A program made the translations under genes and the position numbers. The notes beneath the pieces are model-generated. The model was not told where the DNA came from and did not search any database. It worked only from the letters and a program-made list of their open reading frames with translations. Below are positions 62,881-64,000 of a DNA stretch of 64,000 nucleotides, one piece after another. This stretch comes from Cacajao melanocephalus (taxonomy: Eukaryota; Chordata; Mammalia; Primates; Pitheciidae), in NCBI GenBank assembly GCA_963573385.1, contig CAUYLG010008986.1, positions 60,061 to 124,060 on the forward strand, given 5' to 3'. How positions within the stretch are numbered: position 1 is the stretch's first letter; each line of letters starts with the position of its first letter.

Positions 62881-63800
62881 TTTCCTTGTATCACATCAAG
62901 AGGTGTATAACATGGGACTGGCCCTGTGAGTGATGCTGAGCTTGGGCACTGGAGTAGTGCTGTGACTTTATAATCTTTGCACTTAATAGGTACATGGCTC
63001 TTCCCCAGGTGGTCATGAGAAAGATCAGAGAAGAAATGGTACTTTAGTGACAGATGAAAATCCCGTTTATCATCAATATTTTTTCCTATATGTAAAAGAT
63101 TTCCTAACATATAATTTACTATAAATGTATTCATACAAGTGTGCAATTCAATACATTTTACTGAATCTACAGAGTTGTATAACCTACCCAACAATCTAAT
63201 TTTAGAACATTAGCACCACCTGGAAAAGGAATGTTGTGCTCACTTGTTATCATTCAGGTTTCAGAAACCCAGCCCTCAGTAACTTCTGTTTTATTTTCTG
63301 TCTCCATATATTTGCCTTTTCTGGGTATTTAATAAAAATGAAATAATACAATATGTGATCATTTGTGAGCACCTCCCCTCATAGCATAAAGTTTTTGAAG
63401 TCAAACCACACTGTGACTTACAGCAGTGATCTTTTTTTTTCATTGCCAAATAGTACTTCATTATATGATGAATAAATAGTATTGTACTAATTGAAGGACA
63501 TTTGGGTTGTTTACCCTTTATGACTGTTATAAATAGTGCTCTATCAACATTCATGCAAGTCTCATTTTTTCTGATTAGACACCTAAGACTGAAATTGCTG
63601 GGCCATATGGTAAATTTATGCTTAGCAATTTAAGAAACTGACAAACTGTTACCTAAAGTGGATGTATATTTTACATTCCTATAAAAAATATGAGGTTACA
63701 GTTTCCCATCATAATCACCAATTTTTTTTTGTTATAGTCATTCTTGTGGGTGTGAGATGGTGTCTCATAATTTTAATTTGCATTTTATTAGAAACTCATT
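62881..63800 (-). mobile_element. L1M 3'-end and ORF2 fragment, antisense
   Basis: GTATCACATCAAGAGGTGTA at the left, then TATTTGCCTTTTCTGGGTAT, GGACATTTGGGTTGTTTACC, AAATTGCTGGGCCATATGGT and GGTGTGAGATGGTGTCTCAT, in antisense L1M order. This repeats ORF2 regions also present at 58.9-59.5 kb, so it is a different L1 copy. Confidence 0.8.
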
Positions 63801-63807
63801 ATATAAG

Positions 63808-63916
63808 TTTTTTTTTTTTAGAAAAAGAGAAAAGAAGAAAGAAAGAGTGAAAGAAAGAGAAAAAAAAGAATGTAAGAGAGAAAGAAAGAGGAAGAGAAAG
63901 AGGGAGGGAGAACGGG
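63808..63916 (+). repeat. Purine-rich GAAA/GAGA tract
   Basis: A T run followed by about 100 bases of nearly pure A and G. It adjoins an Alu stub. Confidence 0.93.
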
Positions 63917-63950
63917 ATTCTTGTTCTATTGCCCAGGCTAGAATGCAGTC
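63917..63950 (-). mobile_element. Alu stub, antisense
   Basis: TTCTTGTTCTATTGCCCAGG and CTAGAATGCAGT are the start of an antisense Alu; the rest is absent and the following sequence is not Alu. Confidence 0.7.
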
Positions 63951-64000
63951 TAAAAATGGGTATTAAAAACCTCTTTTATGCCAGTAATTGTGCTTAACAA

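Overview
This window is primate (human or close relative) nuclear DNA, and I find no intact protein-coding gene in it. The evidence is its repeats: at least eight Alu-derived copies on both strands, antisense L1 of primate-young and ancient mammalian types, THE1/MST-type and MLT1-type MaLR LTRs, ERV proviruses with primate-type structure, and old MIR, L2, Tigger-like and hAT relics. Unique sequence between repeats is AT-rich and full of stops. No run has coding character, splice structure or a CpG-island promoter. I would call it intergenic or deep-intronic DNA. Repeat names come from recalled consensus features, not a library search, so subfamily names are tentative.

Layout. 1-1231: unique. 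1232-5088: plus-strand class I ERV with both LTRs, a primer-binding site (PBS) resembling tRNA-Arg, a leader containing a tRNA-shaped sequence, a broken gag start joined directly to a broken env transmembrane end (pol absent), and a polypurine tract. 6.39-7.61 kb: a local rearrangement with a 32-bp exact inverted repeat and a 163-bp direct duplication. 7883-8230: Tigger-like element. 8.2-17.9 kb: mostly AT-rich unique DNA with MaLR LTRs, an L1 scrap, an old LINE RT relic and TTCC microsatellites. 17.9-20.24 kb: MIR, then a hAT transposase fossil split by an Alu and an LTR. 20298-27636: minus-strand ERV with two LTRs, also with an Arg-type PBS. It contains a 1.1-kb solo LTR with ATAT duplications, and a 54-bp copy of part of that LTR sits inside a TG microsatellite 2 kb away.

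27.6-38.9 kb: unique sequence with MIR, L2, MLT1-type LTR and L1M pieces, one Alu, and a near-perfect 92-nt hairpin at 35009-35100. 38.87-40.79 kb: antisense THE1/MST provirus lacking almost all of one LTR. 41.67-45.35 kb: one L2 interrupted by an Alu, a 5'-truncated antisense L1 with target-site duplications, and a second Alu. 46.5-55.4 kb: an Alu, a possible LTR, L2/MIR scraps and long unique AT-rich stretches. 55.4-64 kb: three Alu copies, an antisense solo LTR, several microsatellites and long decayed antisense L1M sequence with nested insertions.

No genes cooperate here. The biology is layered transposon insertion and decay, plus several small rearrangements that look like replication template switches. 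I found no convincing undescribed functional system. The observations most worth following are the 54-bp copied insertion, the 35-kb hairpin, the 6.4-7.6 kb rearrangement, and the tRNA-like sequence in the first ERV.
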